A stretch of DNA of 64,000 nt from Marthasterias glacialis (lineage: Eukaryota > Echinodermata > Asteroidea > Forcipulatida > Asteriidae). Location: contig OU452234.1 in the NCBI GenBank assembly GCA_911728455.2, positions 14,815,830 through 14,879,829 on the forward strand. The letters are read 5' to 3'. Position 1 is the stretch's first letter, and each line of letters begins with the position of its first letter. The notes beneath the pieces were generated by a model. It did not search any database. It saw nothing but the letters and a program-made list of their open reading frames with translations, and had not been told where the DNA came from. The position numbers were made by a program, and so were the translations under genes. Of this stretch, positions 1-10,899 are shown in pieces.

Positions 1-559
1 TTTCGGATCGAGTTGTAAAAACGCGCGAGAGTCTTTTTTTTTTTTCAGAGGGTGATTCTAAAAATCATTTAGTAGCCATCAACTGATTTTTGATATTGTT
101 TTTATTGTTGCTGTTTTGGTTTTAATATTTAGCAATTTTTGGCCTAATAAGGACAAAAATCAACAACATTTGTCAAATTGACGTGCAACCGACCACAGCT
201 CTACATCTCTTAGAGAGTTGTTTTGACCTGTTTGTAATGATCTTGTATCCTTTACTTAGTTAGCAAATGGCTAAAGATAGTCATTTGTCTAAATGTAGGT
301 CACGAAAGAAGAAAAATGTTGATGTGCTTTCGGATCGAGTTGTAAAAACGCACGAGAGTCTTTTTTTTTTTTCAGAGGGTGATTCTAAAAATCATTTAGT
401 AGCCATCAACTGATTGTTGATATTGTTTTTATTGTTGCTGTTTTGGTTTTAATATTTAGCAATTTTTGGCCTAATAAGGACAAAAATCAACAACATTTGT
501 CAAATTGACGTGCAACCGACCACAGCTCTACATCTCTTAGAGAGTTGTTTTGACCTGTT
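1..559. repeat. Two copies of a 327-bp-period repeat at the window start
   Basis: Bases 1-232 recur almost unchanged at 328-559, including the starting TTTCGGATCGAG, a T-run followed by CAGAGGGTGATTC, and the ending AGAGTTGTTTTGACCTGTT. Only a few substitutions and T-run differences separate the copies. The spacer 233-327 occurs once, so the period is 327 bp. Copy one begins at the window edge, so a longer tandem array may extend to the left. I see no coding potential and do not recognise the family. Confidence 0.9.
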
Positions 560-2428
560 GCATTTTGACTAAAAAAAAAAAGCCGCTCGGTATCCGTTTC
601 AAATGGGAGGAACCTCCTTGAGCGAGAGTAGCCTCACGTTAAAACGAAAAAAAAAAAGAAAGTTTTTTTTTTCCTTTTGGTTTCCTAAGGAGAAGATTTG
701 ATGATGGGACAGGCGAACGGTCCTTAACGGCGGGGTCAGGTTTCCATCTTGACCTGAATTCGGGGGTACGGTTGGTGGATAGGGTCGGTCATGTTGCACT
801 CTTTGTGAAGGTGTCGGTGTCCTGGTCGTTTTATTTAATATAGGGGCAAGATTCTTTTTTTGCACATCATTTTTTTTCTTTCTATTTCACCGATATAGTG
901 TAACTTATAAATGACTCAGCATTCACTACTTGCGGCGCAGTAAGGACAGAAAAGTTAAAAGAAATATGCACGTGTAAGCGAAAAGATGTCTTATATTTAA
1001 ACGGAAGTATGTTTTTGAATCCCCTTTTTTGAGGTATCAAGTTGCCTTCGTTCTAAAAACGTCTAAGGTGATATTTCAAAGAAATTGAGACGGCGAGACA
1101 TAAGTTTTAGGTTATTCAATTAATCCAGCCGTCACATTTTAGGGGATTTTTAATTCAGTCCCTGCCGTGATCAAGTCTGACTAGAAAGCGACGTCAAGAA
1201 ATGTTATTCCTTTACAGAATATATTCAGTTGATGTTACTACTTTGAAAGCGAGACAGTAAACTCGGTCACTCTGACCCATATGAGTCTGTACCCAACCCT
1301 CATAAGGATCAATTCTGACTCTAGATAAGAGTGTAAGGTAACTCTAGCTAAAATCCTTGGTTTAGAGAAAGAAAAAAAAGCTCAAAGTGCTCTTCGTCTT
1401 TCTCTTCCTTGTCAGTCAACAGACCGTAAAACATCATATTTATTTCCACTTTGTTACTTTCATAACCCCCTTGACAAAGACCTTGTGGTTTAATGTGAAT
1501 GGAATCTGAAATAGCCGATGAGTAGGTTCCGAAGAGATTTCGTCTTAATACATTTCGAACTCGAACTCAGAATGACGAGTCCACACATCTTCGTATTTCC
1601 ACCTGAAATCGATTTTCATCAAGGGACAAAAAACTCGTGAAGCACTTCCGAGGTTCGTTTGTCATATCGCCTTCCGTATAAACTGACAGCAATAAATAAT
1701 GGAATACAAATAGAAAGAGTCTATAAGAAGTGACAGACTGGTATTTCTCCCCATCTGACCTTTCTCTTTGAAAAATGCTGACGGAAAATGACAAGCTCCA
1801 TCAAAACGAAATTGGTTTGCAGAAATGATCCCAATTTTTCAAGAGCCGATTTGGGAAATGCTTTCGGCGTTGATTTTTCACCATGAGCTTTTAAAATGAT
1901 TGTTTCTGGCAAGCTGTACGCTGACCAACAGTTCGTTACCGGTGGATCATGTATAATTCATGGGTAATGCTGATCACGCATATACAAGCAAACAAGCTCT
2001 ACGGAAGAGGCTGATTTTATGTACATTAATTATCATAATTAGATATATTGGGTCCCTTTGTACTAATCGCACGCGTCTGCAAATAAGATATTAATACGAC
2101 CACTCACGAGGCATGACTAATGAAAAGTTCCCCCTATATTCGGGGGCCCAAGACGCTTTGAAGTCGCCGAGATATTGCGACTTAAAAACCCCAGAGCGGG
2201 GGACATCCGTTTATCGGCTTAGTCTCTAGCGATGCAATTCCAAAGTAATCACTTTACCCCTCAAATCCTATCTGATACCGTGAACAAACAAACCAAGACA
2301 GTGTCGATACTTCCCTTGTCCCCCACCCTCCCCAACATTTCTTCATAACCAGAATCGATTCTTTTGCACTCTTTTTGGGTCGTTATCCTGCTGGTATCGA
2401 CACTGGCACACGCCCTCTGGAGCTTGAT
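560..2428. other. Intergenic, no supported gene
   Basis: AT-rich sequence with several short A and T runs (570-580, 649-672) and only short, low-complexity open frames on either strand. I see no repeat family, splice-framed exon or RNA gene. A stretch near 2097-2135 (ACCACTCACGAGGCATGAC) is similar to one at 5197-5227 (ACCACTCACGAGGAATGAC), suggesting a short dispersed repeat. Confidence 0.5.
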
Positions 2429-3718
2429 TCATAATAACCTTACACTGAAACACGGGGCAAGGAAAGAACTGTGAGCTATCTGAAATCGTAACTTGGAGCT
2501 AAATGCACGCTGCAACATCAACTTATGTAGTTCGTTTCTAAAAACTTGGGAACTGATTTCCCCGATATAGCAGACTGAAATCAGCGGGCAGAATCTTCTA
2601 ATAATGGAAGCAGACCCTTTGGCGATCATGGCGACGATTTTGTGTCGAGATATTTCATAATTGCATCTGTGTGAATGAACCGTTGGCGCTCCGGGGCGAA
2701 TAAGTGCGAATTCGGCAGCTCTGTGTTTGTTCCATAGCTTGCAGTACCCGTCCGGCGCGTTCAGCCCCAGCCCCGCCTTTCGCTCTCTCCACTTTTCTCC
2801 GAGTAATAATTCCCACATTTCAAGAGAACCGAGAGAGGTGAAACCTGACCCGCATGGCGGTTGTTTGCGGCAAATTAGTCTTTTCATGGTTCCACTGGGT
2901 TAGTTGTATGAGAAGTGCAAGCTAGCAGCTACCGGGAAATATGAGAAAAGCGGTCTGGAGAACTAGGCCATCACAACGCACGACGGGGGACAAAGACCCG
3001 GCACGCCCTCAACAAAAATCTTGCCATGTACGACCGAATATACCACATACTTGCGGTCAACAGAACACGTTCAAAATTCAAACGCTGCATATCCGATCCC
3101 CGAAGACAAAAGTATACGTGTATTGAAATGGTCTAGGCTTCACTCGAAACAAACACAAACAACTATCCATCGTTTAGCCGGATATCACGCAGCCTATTCA
3201 CCGTATAATAAGTTCGGTAACGTTTGGTCTGTTTTGCTATCTTCAGTAGATAGCAATATGGTATCTCCGTTGTGTAATTGGCGTATCGGACAAGCAAAAC
3301 CAACAGAACATGAAAAGCCAATGGTAATGACATATTGCCTTATTATGTTTCTAAGACGTAAATTCACAATGCAAGCAAATCAAGTTATTTTCATAAGCTC
3401 AATATTTTCCTCTAGAAGTCCAGATTTCTTCAGCAAGTACACAAACTGTTGTTTTTTTTATTCCCCTGTCCAAGCCTCGCTACATATTCATACACACAAT
3501 ATATGTTGGTTGAAATCGACTGGCTTGTCATTCCGGGACACTCTGTGCATCTACAGCCGTCCATTAATTCCTGAAAAACACCAGACGAAGCAGCGGGCAA
3601 ATCCGCAGTTATACCGATCGCCCGTAATTCCCCCCGGGGGTAGTCAGAGTAGAAATGAGGATGAGCTATGCGAGGCCGGGTAAAGTGAGGTTGGCAGAGG
3701 GTAGAGATGGTGAGACGC
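2429..3718. other. GC-richer stretch with unsupported open frames
   Basis: This interval holds the two longest open frames of the left part: 152 codons on the minus strand (2429-2887) and 220 codons on the plus strand (3021-3683). Neither peptide has a recognisable domain, signal peptide or repeat, and their composition (many Ser, Cys, His and Thr, no hydrophobic pattern) looks like translated noncoding DNA. The local rise in GC and CpG just before the promoter-like cluster at 3.72-3.85 kb is the only reason to look again. I do not call a gene. Confidence 0.35.
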
Positions 3719-3853
3719 TGACGTAATCAGCCAATCTCCCCCCCCCAGGTTCTTTGTTATTCCTGCTGCTTCTATTAATCACGAGTTTAATCATTGACTA
3801 AGTCCTGTTTTAATTGGATGGGCCCTGTTCGGGGATAGTGACGTCACTTCCGG
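3719..3853 (+). promoter_or_regulatory. Possible promoter: CRE-like, CCAAT, CRE and ETS motifs
   Basis: Seen directly: TGACGTAA at 3719-3726, a CCAAT box in AGCCAATC at 3731-3735, the palindrome GTGACGTCAC at 3838-3847, and ACTTCCGG at 3846-3853 overlapping it. Adjacent CRE/ATF and ETS (GABP-type) sites together with a CCAAT box are a known arrangement in TATA-less animal promoters. That it is a promoter here is inference: no supported exon follows, and short motifs arise by chance in a window this long. Confidence 0.25.
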
Positions 3854-6050
3854 ATAGGGGGAAACTAATTTGGAGGTTTATTGTTGTGCTTCATTTCAAT
3901 TCGCGTACGTGTATGTGTTTGATGTTGACTGTGATTGTTCTGTCTGCCTGAGTGTCTGCCTTGTATGTCGGGTAATGTCTCCACCATTCAAGCTGTCAAT
4001 CCACGGAGGTCTGTTTGATTACCACGTGAACCCTCGCCCTTGTCCCCCTTCCCTAATAAACACCTGCCTTGAGCTTAATGCATGTGTTTGAAATCGAGGC
4101 CGAGGGCGTGCTCGACGTCGAGTTATATTCACGCATGATAATAACATTACGAACTGCTTTTCACTGAAAAATTATACCCCACAAACATGCAACAATTGTT
4201 TTGTGAGTGAAGGGACGTTTTGCAGTCACAATACGAATGATTGATAATGCCTGCATATGGCTCCACACCATAATCTCTGCTATTTTCTCTTCATTTATGA
4301 AAATCTCCGGGATTTGCTGTCAATCTTTCCCTCTCTTGACCGTCTGACAATTATTGACTTTGCCTCAACTACTCTGCTCCGACTAGTCTGTTCGTCCCTC
4401 TTTTTTATATCCAATGTTTTGGTTTTCGTATGAAGGGGACCAGTCCTTTCGTCATGGCGTTGTTTGTCTGTCTGTGTGGTATTATATCTACTTTTTTTCA
4501 TTCCCTTTGTCTGACATCAATTGTTCCAAGAGTCACACGGGTCCACCCGTTCATATTCCACCCCCTCAAAGTCAGAAGCTAATTTCCCTGATATTCCCTA
4601 GACATGCCTCTCAAATAATGATAAGGGGGAATCTTAACTCTTCTTCTTCAGATAAATAATTGTCGACCTCCCACGCGCTCGTTCTTCAAAAAAAAAAAAA
4701 AAAAAAAAAAAAAGTACAGTGGATTGGGTGTTTTTGTATTGATAAGTTATACTACAGATCAGTTGCAATAAGTAATCGATATTTCAATCGGAGCAAATAA
4801 CACCAAAAGAATGTACAATACGACCGTCAGAAACCAAGTACACATCCAAGCAATACGTTTTCGATCACCCCATGCAGATTTCCAAACCTGACAAACAGTT
4901 GGATTTCTTTCTGCAGAATAAGTTTGTTATGAGCAAGTGGATTTAGAGAAATCAAACGTTCCGAGTTGAAGTCAACGGCTCCATGTTTGTTAGACGTAGA
5001 GCGCGGTCTCTTCCCAGGGGCTGAAATATCTAAAACTTTCACGGATGAAAGTAACATTATCCGCCAGGGAAAATAGGAAAACACAGGAGTCGGAGCAGAG
5101 GCTTAAAAAAGTCTATAATGAAAGAGAGTGAATTGGAGTTCAAACAAAATATATTTCAGTTTGACTAAAAATGAGAAAGGAAGATATTTTGATGACCACT
5201 CACGAGGAATGACCAATGAAAGGTCCCACCGCGTTCGGGACAAGAAACACTCTGAGAAGGGAAAAAGGGAAGACGAATTAAAGAGTACAAACAAAGACAT
5301 AAAGTTCGAAAAAAAAAAGTAAAACAAAAAAGTGCGAACCCTTGAGGCTTCTCTCACGCGAACTGAACATGCAGATGAATGTCAACCCCAAGTTTTTGAC
5401 TCTTCCTTCGGCCTTCCGTCGAGTACAAATTCATGTCACGTTTTGTGCTGCATGTCAGACTCCTGAACATGTCAACTGACCAGATTCTCTTGAAACGGTT
5501 CCTGCAACTTGTTTGACGCAACCTCGGCCCCTGATTCATGCTTTTTTTCAGCTAAACCGTTTCGTACTTGTAAATCTCCCTGCTTCTTTTTCATCATCGT
5601 GCATTCCCCACTGGCCGTCTAAATGTCATCTCACTTGAAAAGGTCAAACAGTGCTCTGGTTTCACTGCCGTCCTTATTTTTCATATATATTGTTGTTGTA
5701 ATATGGTGTTATGCATCCTCCTTTGACTGTAAAAGCTGCTTCTTTAAAAAACAAGACGGACCGGTTTAGAGTAAGAAACAAACGTTGAGGGCGTTCAGTA
5801 TCAGTGAACATCTTAAACTATGGGGCGCCTCAAAAAACAAAACGGGGGTAGAACATGAGGACATTTGTACAAAAGTGCTCCGATATTCACGGCAACCCGA
5901 AACCCTCCGAAACCACACGTCCACAACTTCGCTAAATACAACTTTATGTTCATCCATCTTAATAATCGAAAGAAGCGATTACACTCCTAACGTATTAATT
6001 TCTCTTACAATCGTTTTGGGAATGTTTTACCCATCACCTCATCTATAAAA
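3854..6050. other. Intergenic, no supported gene
   Basis: Only short open frames without domain character are present. The stretch contains an A-run at 4688-4713 and a 12-bp palindrome CTCGACGTCGAG near 4111-4122. No RNA gene or mobile-element remnant was recognised. Confidence 0.45.
4688..4713. repeat. Poly(A) tract, 26 bp
   Basis: An uninterrupted run of A. It could be the tail of a plus-strand retrocopy, but the upstream 200 bp contain no recognisable element. Confidence 0.9.
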
Positions 6051-6075
6051 TATATATATATATATATATATATAT
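6051..6075. repeat. (TA)n microsatellite
   Basis: An uninterrupted TA dinucleotide run, followed by a T-run. Confidence 0.95.
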
Positions 6076-8128
6076 GTTTTTTTTTAACCTCAATTTTCCC
6101 CCCTCTTCTGATTGTAAGGTGAGTGTTCAGCATGACCTCCTTCGTCTTTCCAAGGGGGTGACACATGATACCCCTCTACGGTTTGCTAAGAAGAGGCAAA
6201 GTGCTTTGGCATCTGAGCCGCCTTGGCTGTGCGTATTTATTTTTATCAAGAGATATATCTTGTTTTGCGAAGGGGCTTAGCTGCCTGTTTGCTTGTGCAC
6301 GACGGAACTGATGTTTGCGGGTGGTATAAACACTCAACAATTTAAAAAAAGGCTAAAACATGAGGACGAGTTTTCGGGATTGGGTTTTGTTTGATCAACG
6401 GTGTATATTTCGTCCAGTTTATGCAAATGGTGGGGTGTACTCGCGCGAGAGGCGAGGGGAAAGGCTGTAAAAGTGTTTTTTTTTTTTTTTTGTGTTTTTT
6501 TTTTAAGGTTGTCCTGCTTTTTGAATTTCGATGTGATGAAATGAAAATTTAATATTTTTTAAGAATCTGATTTGCCTCTGTTATAAAGATTCATATTTTC
6601 ATAAAAAGATGTTAAGTCAACATGTTTGGTTTCATTTTGGGAGGTTGCTTAGAATTAAACACACACACACATCGTGTCTCATTTTCAAATACATACTGAC
6701 AGTTGACTTTCCCCGTTCTTATAACAAGAAACTCTACTATACTTTCTGATGCATGTGAGGAGAACTACGCGTAATTGTATGCCCCATCTCACCTGATTCA
6801 TCTGACGATAATTATGCAGAATAATTTACAACGTAACCCGCACATGCATTCATGATACTTGAATAATGACACGTGATTTGACATCCTGATGGAATCAATC
6901 AATATTTGGATTATTTTTCCCGCCAGAAATCTGATGTACACAATATTCTGCGTGGCAGCTGTCAGTAAGAGTAATAATATCCACAAGAGATTGAAACCCC
7001 GAACATCTCGGTAAATAATATTGCCATGGTTACCAAGACGAGTCGACGGTGTCCGAACTTCTCTTCCCGTCAGTTGGGAATCGTCGTGATGTCTTATTTT
7101 TAGATTGATCAATCTTACAAGAGTATCCCTTTGCGAATAAATGAAACGACCTGTAGTGGCCATCGTAGATAATCTTCACGGCACGGGTGTGATGCATCTG
7201 TACAAAACATTCCGTTACTTTCGTCTGTAATAGTCGCCCTCGCTGCGCTCATCCTATGATCAAAGGTCGAGATTTATTCCCGCCAACAAATTTCCAAATT
7301 ACAAAGGCCATGACATTTTAAGAACTTGTTTCTTCTGCCAATTATTAAAGCCTATTATTATAGATGCATGACACGCTACAAGTAGTTTATGAGGCGATGG
7401 AGTTTGAATCTTTGCCTGATCAAGAAATATAACTTTCACCTCTCAACTTATCTTTTCAAGTAAAATAAAATCAATTTACAAGTGACATTTTGCTTTTCTG
7501 ACGGGACATGCTTTATCCTGGGGACAGACATTCGGGCAAGCATCTTCCCGTCCAAATTAAGTTTTCAATCGACAGTTATATCAAAGAGATAGCCTTGAGG
7601 GGAAAAAAAACCCATATTAGTTTATGTTTTGAACGACGCGGGTGAAGACAAACAACATATTTTAATTTTGAAATGGCCCCCTAGTGGATGTGTTTGGCTT
7701 CGTATATAGGTCTTGGTAAATATTGACCTAAGTCATCTGTCTCTTAATGACAAGGGTAAACTCCCTGGGAAGGAGGGAAGTATTTCAACCTCTTCACCAG
7801 TCACAGACTAACTTGGCTCAGAATAATTACATATTTGGAGAACAGGTGAAAAAATTAGTAGGAGAAATGCGGCTAAGGTACCTGCTCTTTTAATAGTAAT
7901 TCGAATGTTCCCCCCTCCCTTTTAGGTCGACAATATTTTGTTTAGGTAATCCTCTGTCGAATTAAAGAAAAGATGATGAAAAATAAATGCGTACTTTTGC
8001 AACAAAACTGATCAACGCCGGGGTGCCATATGCATCTTTTAAAATGCATTCTACTTTACAAAAACACAAAATCATGGACTGACCTAGTATTAGTCATGCT
8101 GAAAACAATTACCTCTTTTAAAAATATT
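6076..8128. other. Intergenic, no supported gene
   Basis: AT-rich DNA with T-runs near 6477-6505 and a short (AC)n at about 6660-6671. The longest frame (6798-7163, minus, 121 codons) has no recognisable domain. Nothing else was identified. Confidence 0.45.
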
Positions 8129-8150
8129 TGTGTGTGTGTGTGTGTGTGTG
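8129..8150. repeat. (TG)n microsatellite
   Basis: Eleven TG units, which create the artificial Cys-Val open frame that follows. Confidence 0.95.
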
Positions 8151-8351
8151 ACCTGTTTGTTTTTCTACTGCTTTGATGGTTGTTTGTTAAAAACAAAATC
8201 GACAATGCAATCGAAGAAATCAATAAAACAAAACAACAATTGTAAAACTGACAATTGTGGGACTTATAAGCTTATATTTCAGACAGAAACAATCGGATAT
8301 CTCAGTCTATTATATTAGTCTTCTGAAATGTTTTGAGGTGGATAGTAAAAA

Positions 8352-8376
8352 ATATATATATATATATATATATATA
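8352..8376. repeat. (AT)n microsatellite
   Basis: An uninterrupted AT dinucleotide run. Confidence 0.95.
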
Positions 8377-8611
8377 AATTCCCGGTTGACGCGCCGTATA
8401 ATTCAAAGTGCGACGGCAACATGACACCGGCTTGTTTTACTAGCGAAATCTTAGTGACGTCAACATTGCAGATTCCTAGTATTGTTTTCTATTGTTTGAC
8501 GAGTAAAAAGGGTCTGTTTTTTATTGAAATTTGTTCCGTGAGCAGGATTTACGTCAGCCAGTCCTATTTTCTCTGTCACCAATTTTACTGCAAGTTAAAG
8601 AAATATTGCAC

Positions 8612-8634
8612 TTTTTTTTTTTTTTTTTTTTTTT
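8612..8634. repeat. Poly(T) tract, 23 bp
   Basis: An uninterrupted run of T; it could be the tail of a minus-strand retrocopy, but no body was recognised downstream. Confidence 0.9.
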
Positions 8635-9834
8635 AAACAAAAAAAGATCGCGTTGTATACAAGAGGTTGGAGAAGGAAAAAGCAATATACCAATGATGTA
8701 ACGGAGTTGATGCGTTATTATTTCTAAAACACTTTTGGGAAAAAAAGGCAACTTTAATGAAACAAAAACCTTATCTTATTACGGTAATTGATTTGTTATC
8801 AATAAAACAATGACGTATAAGCGATCGTATCAGAAACCGGAAACCAACCCAATCGATATGAAATCGAATAGCTTGAATTTCAGTACAACGCTCGAGACTC
8901 AACAACTTGGCATTTGTTCCTAATAGTGCGTTAGGTAGCTCACGCTTTCTTTTTAAAAAAGGTAGAAAAAGGTAGTGGAAGTGGTCGACAATAAAAGACA
9001 CAACAGTTCAGATACAAAAATATAATTTTGTGCAGCATATTAGTTACATAAACCAACGGTTTTAGGAAATGTACTACTCACATTTTGTGTTCGACATACC
9101 ATCAATCTGTGCACATGAAGCGACGTGCCTTGATGAACGCAGCACCGTGAGTCATCAACTCGCGACAGCATATTATAAAACATAGATGAAACAGCCGTCT
9201 AGCATCGAGGAATAGCATCTCCTGCGCTATAAAAGACGATTATAATTTAAACAATTTGAGTTGAATATGATATCGCGTTTCATGAAAACGGTGAAGCAGT
9301 TGAACAAGCCTTTTTTTTATAAGTAAGAAAAAACATTTAATAAATAACCTAGAATGTCACACATTGAGTAATGAACAATTCCAACGGAAATCCAAATGGT
9401 ATACGAGTATTTTAAAGCAATTTAATGTCTATATTAAAAAGCAAAAATCCTTGTAAATCCGAGAAATAAAAGCACTTGTCTCGGTATTAATTGTCCCTCG
9501 TTAATTCCCCGAAGGCGCAGATGGTTTGTAACAATATCAGTGATTAATTCAGGGAGACTTTAAATAGTCAATTTGGAGTAAATTACTCTCCAAGTCAGCC
9601 TTCCATTGTCTTGGGTATTGTTTTCTATTGAGAGCACTTACACTGCCCTCAGTTTCATGTCGTGCGTGTACGACACACAGCCGACCCTACAAATTTAAAC
9701 ATCGACATGCCGGCGTTGTAAACAAACCACTTATCTTAAACGCAGAGCATGCTGGGACTTGCCCGAATCTTAAAACCAGATGGTGATGCACTAAAGAGGT
9801 GATATTTGGTGATTTTTGTTTTTACCAGAGAAGG
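8635..9834. other. Intergenic, no supported gene
   Basis: AT-rich sequence with short open frames only. No mobile-element, RNA or exon signal was recognised. Confidence 0.45.
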
Positions 9835-9856
9835 CTCTCTCTCTCTCTCTCTCTCT
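9835..9856. repeat. (CT)n microsatellite
   Basis: Eleven CT units, uninterrupted. Confidence 0.95.
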
Positions 9857-10332
9857 AAATGTTTTAATTTGTTTGTTTTAATCGTATTATATGTACAGGG
9901 TCAATATTTATTCATACGTTGGACATATCGTAATGTTATACATCGCTTGATTGTTCTGATACTTCGAAATGTGTTAGTTTGCATCGAAGGCTTTACGGAA
10001 CTATCCGTTTCTTTACCAAGGATCGCAATGCATAATATATTTATTCATCGTTTAACCGTTGCGTTCAATTCAAGCATGTTTGTCCCGTTGACAGCCCCTG
10101 TCGATCTCCCCGAAGTCTTGGCTCAAACTCTTGCATGATTTATTCTCTAAAAATTAAAATATTGAAACGATTCTTCCCTCTTGAGCGCTCCCTTATGACC
10201 GGGAGGCATCAGCATTATTATGCTGGGTATGTGGCGTGCCCGAGGGAGTAGTATAGCAGGAGCACCTTAAGATGCAAGTGTGGTGCAGAGCGAGGGAGGC
10301 AGAGTGTGGAGCGAGGAGAGCGAACGGATAAG

Positions 10333-10348
10333 GACGCCATTTTCCGGT
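10333..10348 (+). promoter_or_regulatory. YY1-like plus ETS-like motif pair
   Basis: The sequence GACGCCATTTTCCGGT joins a GCCATTTT core (YY1 type) to TTCCGG (reverse complement of the ETS core CCGGAA). In animal genomes this pair is typical of transcription starts of broadly expressed TATA-less genes. It lies 45 bp before the candidate start codon at 10393, in a locally GC-rich, purine-rich stretch with no TATA box. Promoter function is inferred. Confidence 0.35.
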
Positions 10349-10392
10349 CCGATGCCTCTTCTTCTGTCCCGCACGTGCGCTCTGCATTAAGG

Positions 10393-10492
10393 ATGCCTTC
10401 ACCAATCACAGACCTGCCCGATGATTCATCGCTGATGCCCGGTAGGCTTTGGACGGCAAGGCCGGGTAATCTCGGACCATACGCTGGTCTTG
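10393..10492 (+). CDS. Candidate first coding exon of an unidentified gene
   Basis: An ATG with A at -3 (AAGGATG) opens 33 codons, starting MPSPITDLPDDSSLMPGRLW and ending PYAGL plus one base. It runs into a near-perfect splice donor, CTTG|GTGAGTAC, with the intron GT at 10493. The frame is also open upstream to 10306, so the start is chosen by the Kozak context. The YY1/ETS-type motif pair lies just upstream. Against it: I recognise no domain, and no later exon was found. The nearest acceptor-like site (TTTCTTCGGCAG, ending 10567) leads to a stop after six codons in the matching phase. It could equally be a noncoding first exon or chance. Confidence 0.3.
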
Positions 10493-10885
10493 GTGAGTAC
10501 CTCAGACATCAGTTACCCCCCTTCCAACGAATAAAGGTAAATTTATGGGAGCATCTTTCTTCGGCAGGAGACGCAGGAGCAATTTGATCTCTACTCGAGG
10601 GGGAACTGCTGCTTGCGTGATTGCCTCGATTTAACACGGCGTGGTACTCTTGTCGGTCCACGTTAATATCGAAAAACCCCATGAAATCTGAGAAATATGT
10701 ACCACACAAAAGCTCATTCTGGTTGAGGATTTGTTTTCTTCGGATGAGAGTGGTTTCGTTTTGGAAGCAGGTAAGCAAAATGAAACTCGATAACGCGACG
10801 TGATAACACCGAAGAAATGGCACTCGATACTATAGCGTTGTAACTGCAGTGACTGTGGGGTTCATCAAAATGCCTAGTCCAGCTG

Positions 10886-10899
10886 TTAGAGGGCGCTGT
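10886..10899 (+). promoter_or_regulatory. CTCF-like core motif
   Basis: TTAGAGGGCGCTGT matches the bilaterian CTCF core pattern (AGRKGGCRS, here AGAGGGCGC). It lies about 400 bp downstream of the candidate first exon. A single motif match is weak evidence. Confidence 0.2.

Noticed and set aside
2429-2887. 152-codon minus-strand open frame as a gene
   Set aside because: No recognisable motif and no supporting exon signals. Left as unsupported, though it is the best minus-strand frame in the region.
3021-3683. 220-codon plus-strand open frame as a gene
   Set aside because: No domain, homologue or splice context that I recognise; composition resembles translated noncoding DNA; it overlaps an unrelated frame at 2941-3126.
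10568-10770. Second exon of the candidate gene, between the acceptor-like site ending 10567 and the donor-like site at 10771
   Set aside because: In the phase set by the exon 10393-10492 it meets a stop after six codons. The frame that reads ETQEQFDLYSRGN also stops at about 10664 and does not join the first exon.
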